A DNA stretch of 64,000 bases from the NCBI RefSeq assembly GCF_030316825.1, contig NZ_JASZYU010000003.1:744001-808000 (forward strand), read 5' to 3'. Below the pieces are notes generated by a model, which did no database searches, was not told the DNA's origin, and saw nothing but the letters and a program-made list of their open reading frames with translations. Each line of letters opens with the position of its first letter. The first letter of the stretch is position 1. The translations under genes and the position numbers were made by a program. Positions 40,146-51,795 of this stretch are shown here, in pieces. The stretch is from Variovorax fucosicus. GTDB lineage: Bacteria > Pseudomonadota > Gammaproteobacteria > Burkholderiales > Burkholderiaceae_C.

Positions 40146-42869
40146 ATGCAGAACAACTGGCAGAACAAGGGCGTGGGCGGCTTCAAGTACCACGTCGGCA
40201 TCAGCTCGCTCACGCAGGTCGCATCGCGCGACGACCGCGTCTGCGTACTCAACATCCTGGGTGGCGAATCGAGCGAAGTCACGCCGGTGAGCCACGTCTA
40301 CTCGGGCGGCAACGTGGTCTGCGGCACGGCGCCCGGCAAGGGCGGCGCGGTGCTCGAAACCAGCATCGGCAACATCCCGGTGTTCAACAACGTGCGCGAC
40401 GCGCTGGCCGCTGGCCACCGCTTCAACTGCGGCGTGGTCTACCTGCCGCCCTCGGCGGCGCGCGACGGCGTGGCCGAGCTGATCCGCGTGAACCCCGACC
40501 TGCGCAAGATTTTCATCATCACCGAGAAGATTTCGGTGCACGACGCGCGCGAGATCCGCGCCATGGGCCAGCAGCACGGCATCGACATCTTCGGCGCCAA
40601 CGGGCTCGGCGTGGCCGACTCGTGGAACCAGGTGCGCATTGGCGGTGCGCTCGGCGGCGACAACCCGGGCGACTCGCTGCGGCCGGGCTCGATCGCGATC
40701 TTCTCCAACTCGGGCGGCTTCTCGACCACCATCGCGCAGTACCTGCGCATGGCGGGCTGGGGCACCACCACGGTGGTCAGCAGCGGCAAGGACGTCTACA
40801 TCCACTACGCCGCGCCGGAGTTCGCGTTTGCACTGGCCAACGATGCGCGCAGCAAGGCGGCGGTGCTGTACTGCGAGCCGGGCGGCTTCTACGAACTCGA
40901 GGCGAAGTTCACCAAGCCGATCGTGGCCTGCGTGGTCGGCCGCTGGAAGAGCAAGTTGACGCGCGCCGTGGGCCATGCAGGCGCGATGGCCGGCGGCAGC
41001 GACGACGCGCAGGCGAAGGAACGCTGGTTCATGGACAAGTTCGGCGTCGATGCCCTCTTCACGCCCGAGAACCCGGTGGTCTCGGCCAAGGGTGCAGTGG
41101 TGGCCAACATCGCCCACATCCCGGCCGCGCTCACTGCCGTGATGCGGGCCAACGCCACCCTGCCCGACTTCACCCCCGAGGGCAACCTCGCGCTCAAGCC
41201 GTGGTTCGGCTCCGACGAAGGGCTCGACCTGCCCGATGAACTGCGCCTGCCCGTGGTGGAGGCGCTGGCACCCTACAACGAACAGGTGGCGGTGCTCAAC
41301 ACGCAGATCGGCGGCGTGGTGCCGCGCCAGGCCATGAAGGATGCGTCGGGCGCCTCGCAGATGGACGCGAAGACGCAGGTGAGCAGCCTGCACGGCATGA
41401 GCATGCTCGACGCGGCCACACTGCCGCTCGAATCGAACGTGGCGCTGGCGCTGGTGCACGACGCCGGCGGCGAGAACGACCGCCGACTCATCGCGCCGAC
41501 GGTCGCGGCCTACATCAACCTGTACGGCCGGCCCGAGCTTGCGGCGGCCGAGGCCAGCCGCGAGGCCGGCAATGCGCCCAACGCGGTGCTGGCCGCAGCG
41601 GCGTCCATCGTCGGGCCGAAGCGGCAGGAGGCCGCGCGTGCGGCGCTGCACGTGATGATCGAGCGCTTCCATGCGGCCGGCCTCGGCAACGAGTTCGGCG
41701 CGTCGCTGAACGAGGCTTTCGACCTGGGCAAGGTCGACACCTCGAACCTGCCCGCGATGACCACCAACGTGCCCGACGCGCGTGCCGAGGCGTTGATGGC
41801 CGGCGTCGCGGCGCGCGGCGGCCGCTCGGTGTTCCTGCGCTGGCTCCAGCACCTTGGCGGCCATCCGACCGAAGCCGCGGTACTCGCGGCGATCTCGGCC
41901 ACGCTGGCCTGGGGGCCGCTGTCGCGCAAGCGCATCTCGCGCATCACGGCCGAGAGTTTTCCGTGGTGGCTGCAGCTGTTCGGCACGCTGATCGGTGCGT
42001 CGGCCGGTGCGTCGAAGCACACGCCCGATGCCTTCTGCGGCATCCCGCAGCAGCAGATGCTGAACTCGCTGAGCCTCGGCGAGATCGCCTTCGCCGCGCT
42101 GCTTGGCCACACGCCGGGCGAGGACGACCTGTTCGCCTTCCAGACGCTGGTGGGCCTGCTGCTCACCAACGGCCCGGGCGCCATCTCAGCGCAGGGCGCC
42201 AAGGGCGCGGTGTCGGCCGACGGGCCCGAGCAGCCCGAGCGCGTGCAACTCAACAAGGCGCTGGTCGGTTTTCTGACGCACACGGGGTATGCGCACGGTG
42301 GCAATGGCTACGAAGGCATTGCCTACCTGGTCGAGCAGTTCAAGGGCAGCGGCCTGAAGGACCCGAGCGCGAAAGAGCACGGCATCGATCTACCGGCGCT
42401 GGCGGTGAAGGCGGTCGAACAGTACGCGCACTACAAGAAGCAGAAAAAGACGCTCGGCAGCCTCGACATTGCCAAGCTGCCCGGCGTGAACCATCCGGTG
42501 TTCAAGGACAAGCCGGTCAACCACGACCCGCGCGAAGTCTTCATCGCCGAGCTGTTCGAGCGGCGCGGCGAGACCAACGTGTTCCACCAGTTCTACCGCG
42601 CGCTGGTGCAGCAGCTGTTCGATGCCGGCGTGTCGCGCAATGTCTACTGCGTGAACATCGACGCCGTGATCGCGGCGCTGTTGCTGAAGATGCTGTGGAA
42701 GCCGCTGCAGGCCGGCGAGATCGGCGAGCGCGATCTGGAAACGGCGGCCTTCACGATTTTCCTGTACCCGCGGATGCTGGGCTGCGCAGCGGAGATCGAC
42801 GACCACCTGAACCGCGGCCGCAACATGGACACGCGCACTGCCGCGTCGCTCTGCAAGTTCTTTGCGTGA
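40146..42869 (+). CDS. SCS-alpha/citrate-synthase-like fusion (ATP-citrate-lyase-like large subunit)
   Basis: 907 residues, about 300 longer than the two-gene ATP-citrate-lyase large subunit. Residues about 1-320 are the SCS-alpha-like CoA-binding part, with the phosphohistidine loop VGHAGAMAGG (His277). The middle (about 340-620) is not recognised. About 620-905 resembles citrate synthase: LTNGPGAISAQGA, GVNHPVFKDKPVNHDPR (His retained) and CVNIDAVIAALLLKML (Asp retained). In LTNGPG the first catalytic His of ATP-citrate lyase (DHGP) is replaced by Asn. With the 432-aa protein it is predicted to form a CoA ligase-lyase. The exact substrate is unknown. Confidence 0.77.
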   Translation: MQNNWQNKGVGGFKYHVGISSLTQVASRDDRVCVLNILGGESSEVTPVSHVYSGGNVVCGTAPGKGGAVLETSIGNIPVFNNVRDALAAGHRFNCGVVYLPPSAARDGVAELIRVNPDLRKIFIITEKISVHDAREIRAMGQQHGIDIFGANGLGVADSWNQVRIGGALGGDNPGDSLRPGSIAIFSNSGGFSTTIAQYLRMAGWGTTTVVSSGKDVYIHYAAPEFAFALANDARSKAAVLYCEPGGFYELEAKFTKPIVACVVGRWKSKLTRAVGHAGAMAGGSDDAQAKERWFMDKFGVDALFTPENPVVSAKGAVVANIAHIPAALTAVMRANATLPDFTPEGNLALKPWFGSDEGLDLPDELRLPVVEALAPYNEQVAVLNTQIGGVVPRQAMKDASGASQMDAKTQVSSLHGMSMLDAATLPLESNVALALVHDAGGENDRRLIAPTVAAYINLYGRPELAAAEASREAGNAPNAVLAAAASIVGPKRQEAARAALHVMIERFHAAGLGNEFGASLNEAFDLGKVDTSNLPAMTTNVPDARAEALMAGVAARGGRSVFLRWLQHLGGHPTEAAVLAAISATLAWGPLSRKRISRITAESFPWWLQLFGTLIGASAGASKHTPDAFCGIPQQQMLNSLSLGEIAFAALLGHTPGEDDLFAFQTLVGLLLTNGPGAISAQGAKGAVSADGPEQPERVQLNKALVGFLTHTGYAHGGNGYEGIAYLVEQFKGSGLKDPSAKEHGIDLPALAVKAVEQYAHYKKQKKTLGSLDIAKLPGVNHPVFKDKPVNHDPREVFIAELFERRGETNVFHQFYRALVQQLFDAGVSRNVYCVNIDAVIAALLLKMLWKPLQAGEIGERDLETAAFTIFLYPRMLGCAAEIDDHLNRGRNMDTRTAASLCKFFA

Positions 42870-42936
42870 CCGTGCGCGGCGGGCCGCCTGATACGGTCTT
42901 GATCTGGGCGCTGCGGTTTCGGGGTGGGCTCAGGGC

Positions 42937-43944
42937 TCAGAGCGCCAGCAGCCGGCAGAGCTGGTCGGCGCCAAGTCGCTGCGGCTGCGCTGGCCACACG
43001 TCGAGCAGTGCCACCATCTTTGCGTTGCGCGGTGCGGTGAGACCGTTGGCCTGCGCGAGCCGGACCACCTCGCCGCAGAACGCGTCGATCTCGGTGCGGC
43101 GGCCGAGCGCCAGGTCGTCCGCCATGCTGGAGCGGGCCTTGGCGTCGATGCGCAGCATGCGCGCGGCGACCATGCGAAACAGCCAGGTGGGCAGGCGCAA
43201 CACCGTCGGCAGGCGGCGCGCCGGCACCGCGGCGAGTTGGGCCGGCGCAATGCCGGCCGCATCGAGCGCGGCCATGGCCTCGTCGATCAGCGCGGCAAGG
43301 CAGCGCCGGTAACCGCGCTGCAGCAGCTCGTCGCGCAGCGGCAGGCCTGACAGCGCATTGACCGGGTTGTTGAGGTTCAACAGCAGCTTGCCCCACTGGA
43401 TCGCCACCAGGCCGGCGCGCAGGTCCAGCGGCACGCCGGCGCGCTCGAACACCGGCAGCCAGGGCAGCAGCAGCGCGTCGTCCTGTGCCGCGAGACGCCC
43501 GACCGTGCCGCGGTGGAACGCGCCCGGTGCCAGCTCGGCGATGTTGTACGGCACCATCGCGGGCAGCACCTTGAGCGACGGCGCCGCGGCCGATGCCGCG
43601 GCTGCATTGGAGATGCCGTTCTGCAGCGACAGCACCAGCGTGCCGGGCGGCAACGCCGCCGCCAGTTCGGCCGCGGCCTCGGCGGTGGCGCTGCTCTTCA
43701 CGCACAGCAGCACCAGGGCCGGTGCCGCATCGACAGGCACGGCGCCAGCCAAGCGCAGCGCGCTGGCCGGCACGCTGTGCGCCGCCGCGTCGATCGCGCT
43801 GAGCGTGAGGCCCTGCTGCGCGATGGCGTCGAGCACGCGCGGCCGCCCCACCAGCGTGACCGGCACGCCCGCCGCCGCGAGGCAGCCGCCGACATAGCAG
43901 CCGACGCTGCCGGCGCCCATCACGAGTACGGCGCCGGCGGTCAT
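42937..43944 (-). CDS. Ketopantoate-reductase-family (PanE/ApbA) dehydrogenase
   Basis: 335 residues. The N-terminal NADPH-binding Rossmann motif is VLVMGAGSVGCYVGGCLAAAG at residues 6-26. The C-terminal helical domain has KLLLNLNNPVNALSGLPL with the catalytic-type Lys/Asn region. True PanE makes pantoate for CoA synthesis, but many paralogues reduce other 2-oxo acids, so no symbol is given. The start at 43944 is 4 nt after the alaS stop, so it is probably in the alaS operon. Confidence 0.82.
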   Translation of the reverse strand: MTAGAVLVMGAGSVGCYVGGCLAAAGVPVTLVGRPRVLDAIAQQGLTLSAIDAAAHSVPASALRLAGAVPVDAAPALVLLCVKSSATAEAAAELAAALPPGTLVLSLQNGISNAAAASAAAPSLKVLPAMVPYNIAELAPGAFHRGTVGRLAAQDDALLLPWLPVFERAGVPLDLRAGLVAIQWGKLLLNLNNPVNALSGLPLRDELLQRGYRRCLAALIDEAMAALDAAGIAPAQLAAVPARRLPTVLRLPTWLFRMVAARMLRIDAKARSSMADDLALGRRTEIDAFCGEVVRLAQANGLTAPRNAKMVALLDVWPAQPQRLGADQLCRLLAL

Positions 43945-43948
43945 GAGA

Positions 43949-46576
<2,628 letters not shown>

Positions 46577-46638
46577 CGGGATCTGGTTCTGCGCAGGCGC
46601 GGGAACGCGCCTAAATGCTTGATTTGCTTGAACATTCG

Positions 46639-46644
46639 ATTATA
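46639..46644 (-). promoter_or_regulatory. Promoter -10 element for alaS
   Basis: On the minus strand this is a perfect TATAAT, 62 nt before the alaS ATG in the only AT-rich pocket of the gap. A matching -35 is weak, since the upstream region overlaps the GC-rich hairpin of the mocR terminator. Confidence 0.5.
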
Positions 46645-46649
46645 GGTTT

Positions 46650-46669
46650 GGGGCCTGTTCCAAGGCCCC
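46650..46669 (-). terminator. Hairpin downstream of the MocR gene
   Basis: GGGGCCT and AGGCCCC form a perfect 7-bp stem with a 6-nt loop just after the MocR stop. It probably ends that transcript, though the U tract is absent; the alaS promoter follows immediately. Confidence 0.5.
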
Positions 46670-46685
46670 GGGGCGGCCGAAGCCC

Positions 46686-48113
46686 TCAGTCTTCGCCCTG
46701 CGCCGCGAGTTCCCCGCTCTGCTGCTCGACGCTGCGCTCCAGGAAGCGCCACAAGCGCTCGTCCTCGCTGAAGGCCACGTTGAAGCGCAGCCACCCGGTC
46801 GGGCGCGGGTTCACCAGAAACAACTGCCCCGGGCCGAGCATGATGCCCTCGCCTGCGGCGCGCTGCGAGAGCTCGGCACTGTCGGCGATGTCCGGATGGC
46901 GGGCCCACAGGTACATGCCCGCCGCGGGCTCGTGGAACAGCTCGAAGCCCCGCGCTTCCAGCCGGCGTGCCACGGTGCCATGGGCATGCGCCAGCCGGTC
47001 GCGCAGCGCCTTGAGATGCTTGCGCCAGCGGCCGTCGGTCACCACGCCGAAGGCCAGTCGCTCGGTGATGTCGGACGAGGTGAGGCCCGACACCATCTTG
47101 AGCTGGGCCAAGTCGCCCAGCAGTTCGGGCTCGGCAACGACATAGCCGACCCGCAGGTTCGGCGAGATGCTCTTGGAGAAGCTGCTCACGTACACCACCT
47201 GCCGCAACTGGGCGAGGCTTGCGAGCGATGGCCGCATGGAAGCGTCCATGTCGGCATAGATGTCGTTCTCCACCAGCACGAAATCGTGCGCCTGCGCCAG
47301 CTGCAGCAGCCGCACCAGTTGCGGCAGCGCCGCCATCGAGCAGGTCGGGCTTTGCAGGCGCGGCTGGGTGAAGAAGGCCTTGGGCCGATGAACCGCCAGC
47401 AGCGCTTCCAGCGCCGGCAGGTCGTAGCCCGTGGGGGTACGCGGCACCCCGATGGGCTCCACCCCCAGGAAGCGCAGCATGAACATCAGGTTGGGGTAGC
47501 CCGGGTCGTCCACCAGCACCGCATCGCCCGGCTTCAGCAGCCGGCGTGCGACCAGGTCCAGCGCCTGGCTCGAGCCCTGGGTCAGCAGCACCTGCGCCGC
47601 GTCCACCTGGATCTGCCGCTCCGACAGCGATTCGGACACCGCCATGCGCAGCGCCATGTGGCCGAACGGCAGGCCGTAGCCGCCGATGTCGGCACCGTCG
47701 GAGGCGAGCTGGCGCAGGCTGCGGCGCACGCCGTCCTCGAACAGCCAGTCGTGCGGCAGCCAGCCGCAGCCCGGCTTGAGCGGCAGGTTGCTGTTCTCGA
47801 AGATCTGCTGCAGATACCAGCGCGCATCGAAGCGCGGGTCGGCGCGTGGTGCGCTGGCGGCACCGCCGCCTTCGTCGCTGCGCCGCTTGACGAAAAAGCC
47901 CGCGTTGGCCCGCGAGACCAGCAGGCCCTGGGCCACCAGCCGGTCGTAGGCCTCGACCACGGTGAAGACGCTGACGCTGTGCGCCGCGGCGAAGGCGCGG
48001 ATCGAAGGCAGCTTGCTGTCGGCCTTGAGCTTCTGGCTGCCGATCAGCCCGCGCAGCCCCTCCACGATCTGGCTGACCAGAGGTGTCGGCGATTCGGGGC
48101 GAAGAATGAGCAT
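46686..48113 (-). CDS. MocR/GabR-type PLP-dependent transcription regulator
   Basis: 475 residues. An N-terminal GntR-type winged HTH (PLVSQIVEGLRGLIGSQKL; SKLPSIRAFAAAHSVSVFTVVEAYDRL) is fused to a type I aminotransferase domain. That domain contains the PLP-lysine context YVSSFSKSISPNLRVGYVV near residue 300. GabR-like regulators sense GABA plus PLP and control gabT and gabD. The divergent gabT 160 nt away and the downstream GABA cluster strongly suggest this role. ATG 48113 begins the HTH; upstream in-frame starts add unrelated residues. Confidence 0.88.
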   Translation of the reverse strand: MLILRPESPTPLVSQIVEGLRGLIGSQKLKADSKLPSIRAFAAAHSVSVFTVVEAYDRLVAQGLLVSRANAGFFVKRRSDEGGGAASAPRADPRFDARWYLQQIFENSNLPLKPGCGWLPHDWLFEDGVRRSLRQLASDGADIGGYGLPFGHMALRMAVSESLSERQIQVDAAQVLLTQGSSQALDLVARRLLKPGDAVLVDDPGYPNLMFMLRFLGVEPIGVPRTPTGYDLPALEALLAVHRPKAFFTQPRLQSPTCSMAALPQLVRLLQLAQAHDFVLVENDIYADMDASMRPSLASLAQLRQVVYVSSFSKSISPNLRVGYVVAEPELLGDLAQLKMVSGLTSSDITERLAFGVVTDGRWRKHLKALRDRLAHAHGTVARRLEARGFELFHEPAAGMYLWARHPDIADSAELSQRAAGEGIMLGPGQLFLVNPRPTGWLRFNVAFSEDERLWRFLERSVEQQSGELAAQGED

Positions 48114-48144
48114 CGAGAGGGCCTCGGCAAACCGGCGTGCACCA

Positions 48145-48213
48145 TATTGAGGAAAGTATGTACAGGATACAAGACCAGCACAGTCCACCGGCCGATCGTG
48201 CCGGGTGTACATG
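48145..48213. promoter_or_regulatory. Divergent control region between mocR-like gene and gabT
   Basis: The 160-nt gap contains an AT-richer segment with two copies of TGTACA (48159-48164 and 48206-48211) and a nearby GGATAC. Paired sites at this distance are compatible with MocR-type regulators, which bind separated direct repeats. No repeat perfect enough to fix the operator was found. Confidence 0.3.
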
Positions 48214-48273
48214 GCAGCGCCACCCTGCAAAACCTACAGTGCCGGCATCCCATCCATCCGGACACAGAATCCC

Positions 48274-49566
48274 ATGCAGCGCGAACCCCACCTCAGCAAT
48301 GCCGCCCTCATGGCACGGCGCACCGCCGCCGTCGCCCGCGGCGTCGGCCAGGCCCATGAAATCTTCGTCAGCCGCGGCAGCAACGCCGAGGTCTGGGACG
48401 TCGAGGGCCGGCGCTACATCGACTTCGCCGGCGGCATCGCGGTGCTCAACACCGGCCATTGCCATCCGGCGATCAGCGCCGCCGTGAAGGCCCAGGTCGA
48501 TCTCTATTCGCACACCTGCTTCCAGGTGCTGGCCTACGAGCCGTACGTCGAGCTGGCCGAGCGGCTGAACACGCTGGCACCGGGCAACTTTCCGAAGAAG
48601 TCGATTTTCCTGAGCACCGGCGCCGAGGCGGTCGAGAACGCGGTGAAGATCGCGCGCGCTTTCACGCGCCGCCCCGGTGTCATCGCGTTCACCGGGGGGT
48701 ACCATGGCCGCACGATGATGACGCTTGGCCTCACCGGCAAGGTCGCGCCCTACAAGGTCGGTTTCGGCCCCTTCCCGGGCGAGGTGTTCCATGCGCTGTA
48801 CCCGAACGCGCTGCACGGCGTGAGCGTGGACGATGCGCTGCACTCGGTCGAGCTGCTGTTCAAGAACGACATCGAGCCCGAGCGCGTGGCGGCCTTCATC
48901 CTGGAACCGGTGCAGGGCGAAGGCGGCTTCTATGTGGCGCCGAACGACTTCGTCGAAGGCCTGCGCGCGCTGGCCGATCGCTACGGCATCCTGATCATCG
49001 CGGACGAGGTGCAGACCGGCGCCGGCCGCACCGGCACCTGGTTTGCCAGCGAGCAGTGGCCGGTGGCGCCCGACCTGATCACCACCGCCAAGTCGATGGC
49101 CGGCGGCTTCCCGATCTCGGGCGTCGTGGGCCGCGCCGAGGTGATGGACGCGCCGGCGCCCGGCGGCCTGGGCGGCACCTATGCCGGCAGCCCGATCGGC
49201 TGCGCCGCCGCGCTCGCGGTGCTCAAGGTGTTCGACGACGAGCAGTTGCTGGCCCGCAGCAAGGCGCTGGGCGAGCGGCTGAAGGCAGGCCTGCGCCGCA
49301 TCGCGGCCGACGAGCCGGCCATCGGCGACGTGCGCGGGCTCGGTTCGATGGTGGCCATCGAACTGTTCGAGCAAGGCGACACGGCCCGGCCCGACGCCAC
49401 CCTCACCCGCAAGGTGGTCGCCGAGGCGGCCCGGCGCGGGCTGATCCTGCTGTCGTGCGGTACCCATGGCAACGTGATCCGCGTGCTGGTGCCACTGACG
49501 GCATCCGACTTGCTAGTGGACGAAGGCCTTGCGCTTCTGGCGGACAGCTTCGCCGCGCTGCGCTGA
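48274..49566 (+). CDS. gabT: 4-Aminobutyrate aminotransferase
   Basis: Cytoplasmic class III PLP aminotransferase, 430 residues. It converts GABA and 2-oxoglutarate to succinate semialdehyde and glutamate. Seen: STGAEAVENAVKIAR (phosphate-binding turn), GGYHGRTMMTLG near residue 140, the acidic IIADEVQTGAGRTGTW near 240, and the PLP lysine in TTAKSMAGGFPISG near 271. It is the first gene of a run to gabD with ABC transporter genes between, and is divergent from the MocR regulator. Ornithine or putrescine transamination is an alternative within the family. Confidence 0.92.
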   Translation: MQREPHLSNAALMARRTAAVARGVGQAHEIFVSRGSNAEVWDVEGRRYIDFAGGIAVLNTGHCHPAISAAVKAQVDLYSHTCFQVLAYEPYVELAERLNTLAPGNFPKKSIFLSTGAEAVENAVKIARAFTRRPGVIAFTGGYHGRTMMTLGLTGKVAPYKVGFGPFPGEVFHALYPNALHGVSVDDALHSVELLFKNDIEPERVAAFILEPVQGEGGFYVAPNDFVEGLRALADRYGILIIADEVQTGAGRTGTWFASEQWPVAPDLITTAKSMAGGFPISGVVGRAEVMDAPAPGGLGGTYAGSPIGCAAALAVLKVFDDEQLLARSKALGERLKAGLRRIAADEPAIGDVRGLGSMVAIELFEQGDTARPDATLTRKVVAEAARRGLILLSCGTHGNVIRVLVPLTASDLLVDEGLALLADSFAALR

Positions 49567-49593
49567 TCGACCTCCTCCTCTGTGAACACCCCC

Positions 49594-50688
49594 ATGACCG
49601 AAGAACCCCTGGTGCGATTCCAGCGCGTCCAGAAAACCTATGACGGCGAGCACCTGGTGGTGCGCCAGCTCGACCTGGACATCCATCGCGGCGAATTCCT
49701 GAGCCTGCTCGGCCCTTCGGGCTCGGGCAAGACCACCACGCTGATGATGCTCGCGGGCTTCGAGTCGCCCACCTCGGGCGACATCCTGCTCGAGGGCCGG
49801 CAGATCACCCGCACGCCGCCGCACAAGCGGCACTTCGGCATGGTGTTCCAGAACTACGCGCTGTTCCCGCACCTGAGCGTGGGCCAGAACGTGGCCTATC
49901 CGCTCACGGTGCGCAAGGTGGCCAAGGACGAGCAGCAAAAGAGGGTGCAGCGCGCACTCGACATGGTGCAGCTGAAGGGCATGGCCGACCGGCTGCCGGG
50001 CCAGCTCTCGGGCGGCCAGCAACAGCGCGTGGCGCTGGCGCGCGCGCTGGTGTTCGAGCCGCAACTGGTGCTGATGGACGAGCCGCTCGGCGCCCTCGAC
50101 AAGCAACTGCGCGAACACATGCAGCTCGAGCTCAAGGAACTGCACCGCCAGCTGGGCGTGACCTTCGTCTACGTGACGCACGACCAGGGCGAGGCGCTGA
50201 CCATGAGCGACCGCGTCGCGGTCTTCAACGAGGGCGTGATCCAGCAGCTCGACACCGTCGACCGGCTCTACGAGATGCCCGCCAACCGCTTCGTGGCCGG
50301 CTTCGTCGGCGACAACACGGTGCTCAAGGGCACGCTGCAGGCCGGTGGCGAAGTGGCCACCATGGCGCTGCCCGACGGCCGCGTACTGGCCGGGCTGAAC
50401 GTCGGCGGCGCAGCGGCCGGCACCGCGGTCGAGCTGTGCATCCGCCCCGAGCGCGTGGTGCTGCACCGGCAGCCCGAAGCCGCCACGCCCAACATGCTCG
50501 CGGCCGAAGTGACGCGCGTCATCTACTACGGCGACCACCTCCGGCTGCTCTGCAGCCTGGGTGGCGGCCAGGCCGACGCCACCGTCAAGCTGCCGCTCAC
50601 CGGCCTGCAGGGCGCCGCACCGCCGCAGGGCGGCGACCGGGTCTCGCTCGAGCTGCCAGTCGCGCATGCGCGCATCTACCTGCCCTGA
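49594..50688 (+). CDS. Polyamine/GABA-type ABC transporter ATPase (PotA-like)
   Basis: 364 residues; ATPase subunit of a spermidine/putrescine-type importer. Walker A GPSGSGKTTT near residues 38-47, signature LSGGQQQRVALARAL near 136-150, Walker B VLMDEPLGALD near 157-167, and the switch His in YVTHDQ near 190. A C-terminal TOBE-like domain follows. GTG 49582 is an alternative start four codons upstream. It begins 27 nt after gabT and belongs to the same operon as the three genes that follow. Confidence 0.92.
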   Translation: MTEEPLVRFQRVQKTYDGEHLVVRQLDLDIHRGEFLSLLGPSGSGKTTTLMMLAGFESPTSGDILLEGRQITRTPPHKRHFGMVFQNYALFPHLSVGQNVAYPLTVRKVAKDEQQKRVQRALDMVQLKGMADRLPGQLSGGQQQRVALARALVFEPQLVLMDEPLGALDKQLREHMQLELKELHRQLGVTFVYVTHDQGEALTMSDRVAVFNEGVIQQLDTVDRLYEMPANRFVAGFVGDNTVLKGTLQAGGEVATMALPDGRVLAGLNVGGAAAGTAVELCIRPERVVLHRQPEAATPNMLAAEVTRVIYYGDHLRLLCSLGGGQADATVKLPLTGLQGAAPPQGGDRVSLELPVAHARIYLP

Positions 50689-50726
50689 TCGATTTTTTCT
50701 CGCCAACCCACAAGGACTCTTCCATC

Positions 50727-51755
50727 ATGAAAAAGACACTTCTCACCTGCGCCCTCGCTGCCGTGTTCGCACTGCCGGCACTCGCGCAGCAGCAGATCAC
50801 CGTCGTCAACTTCGGCGGCGCCAACGCCAACGCCCAGAAGAAGGCCTACTACGAGCCCTACGAGAAGACCGGCACCAAGGTGATTCCGGTCGAGTACAAC
50901 GGCGAGCAGGCCAAGATCAAGGCCATGGTCGAGACCAAGAAAGTGACCTGGGACGTGGTGGAAGTCGAGTCGCCCGACGCGGCGCGCGGCTGCGACGAAG
51001 GCCTGTTCGAAAAGCTCGATTACTCGAAGATCGGCAACAAGGCCGACTTCCTGCCCGCCGCCGTGACGGAATGCGGCGTCGGCGTGTTCGTGTGGTCGAC
51101 CGTGATGGCCTACAACGGCGAAAAGCTCAAGACCGCCCCCACCAGCTGGGCCGATTTCTGGGACGTCAAGAAGATCCCGGGCAAGCGCGGCATGCGCAAG
51201 GGTGCGCGCTACAACCTCGAGTTCGCGCTGATGGCCGACGGCGTGAAGCCGGCCGACGTCTACAAGGTGCTGGCCACCAAGGACGGTGCCGAACGCGCCT
51301 TCAAGAAGCTCACCGAGCTCAAGCCGAACATCCAGTGGTGGGAAGCCGGCGCGCAGCCGCCGCAGTTCCTGGTGGCGGGCGACGTGGTGCTCACCACCGT
51401 GTACAACGGCCGCATCGACGCTGCCAACCGCGAAGGCCGCAACCTCAAGATCTACTGGCCCGGCGGCATCTATGACCTGGACTACTGGGTGATCCCGAAG
51501 GGCGCGCCGAACAAGGACGCTTCGCTCAAGTTCATCCAGTTCGCGATGAAGCCCGAAAACCAGGCCGTGTATGCGAACAACATCGCCTACGGCCCGACCA
51601 ACACCAAGGCGCTGGCGTCGCTCGACAAGAAGGTGCTGGACGACCTGCCGACCTCGGCGTCGAACGCCAAGGAAGCGCTGCAGTTCAGCGTCGCGTTCTG
51701 GGCCGACCAGGGCGAGGCGCTCGAGAAGCGCTTCGCATCCTGGGCCACGCAGTAA
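50727..51755 (+). CDS. Polyamine/GABA-type ABC transporter substrate-binding protein (PotD-like)
   Basis: 342 residues with signal peptide MKKTLLTCALAAVFALPALAQ, cleaved near residue 21. The mature part is a PotD/PotF-like type 2 binding fold: VVNFGGANANAQKKAYYEPYEK, TWDVVEVESPDAARGCDEG, WWEAGAQPPQFLVAGDVVLTTVYNGRI, and YWVIPKGAPNKDASLKFI. It has its own AAGGACTCTTCC region upstream. Location between the ATPase and permeases of the gab cluster suggests the ligand is GABA or a polyamine. Confidence 0.92.
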   Translation: MKKTLLTCALAAVFALPALAQQQITVVNFGGANANAQKKAYYEPYEKTGTKVIPVEYNGEQAKIKAMVETKKVTWDVVEVESPDAARGCDEGLFEKLDYSKIGNKADFLPAAVTECGVGVFVWSTVMAYNGEKLKTAPTSWADFWDVKKIPGKRGMRKGARYNLEFALMADGVKPADVYKVLATKDGAERAFKKLTELKPNIQWWEAGAQPPQFLVAGDVVLTTVYNGRIDAANREGRNLKIYWPGGIYDLDYWVIPKGAPNKDASLKFIQFAMKPENQAVYANNIAYGPTNTKALASLDKKVLDDLPTSASNAKEALQFSVAFWADQGEALEKRFASWATQ

Positions 51756-51795
51756 GCGGCATGAGCAGCGCAGCGCGTAGCGTGGAGGTCTTTCA

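Noticed and set aside
40119..42110. 663-codon minus-strand frame
   Set aside because: Antisense shadow of the SCS-alpha/citrate-synthase-like gene.
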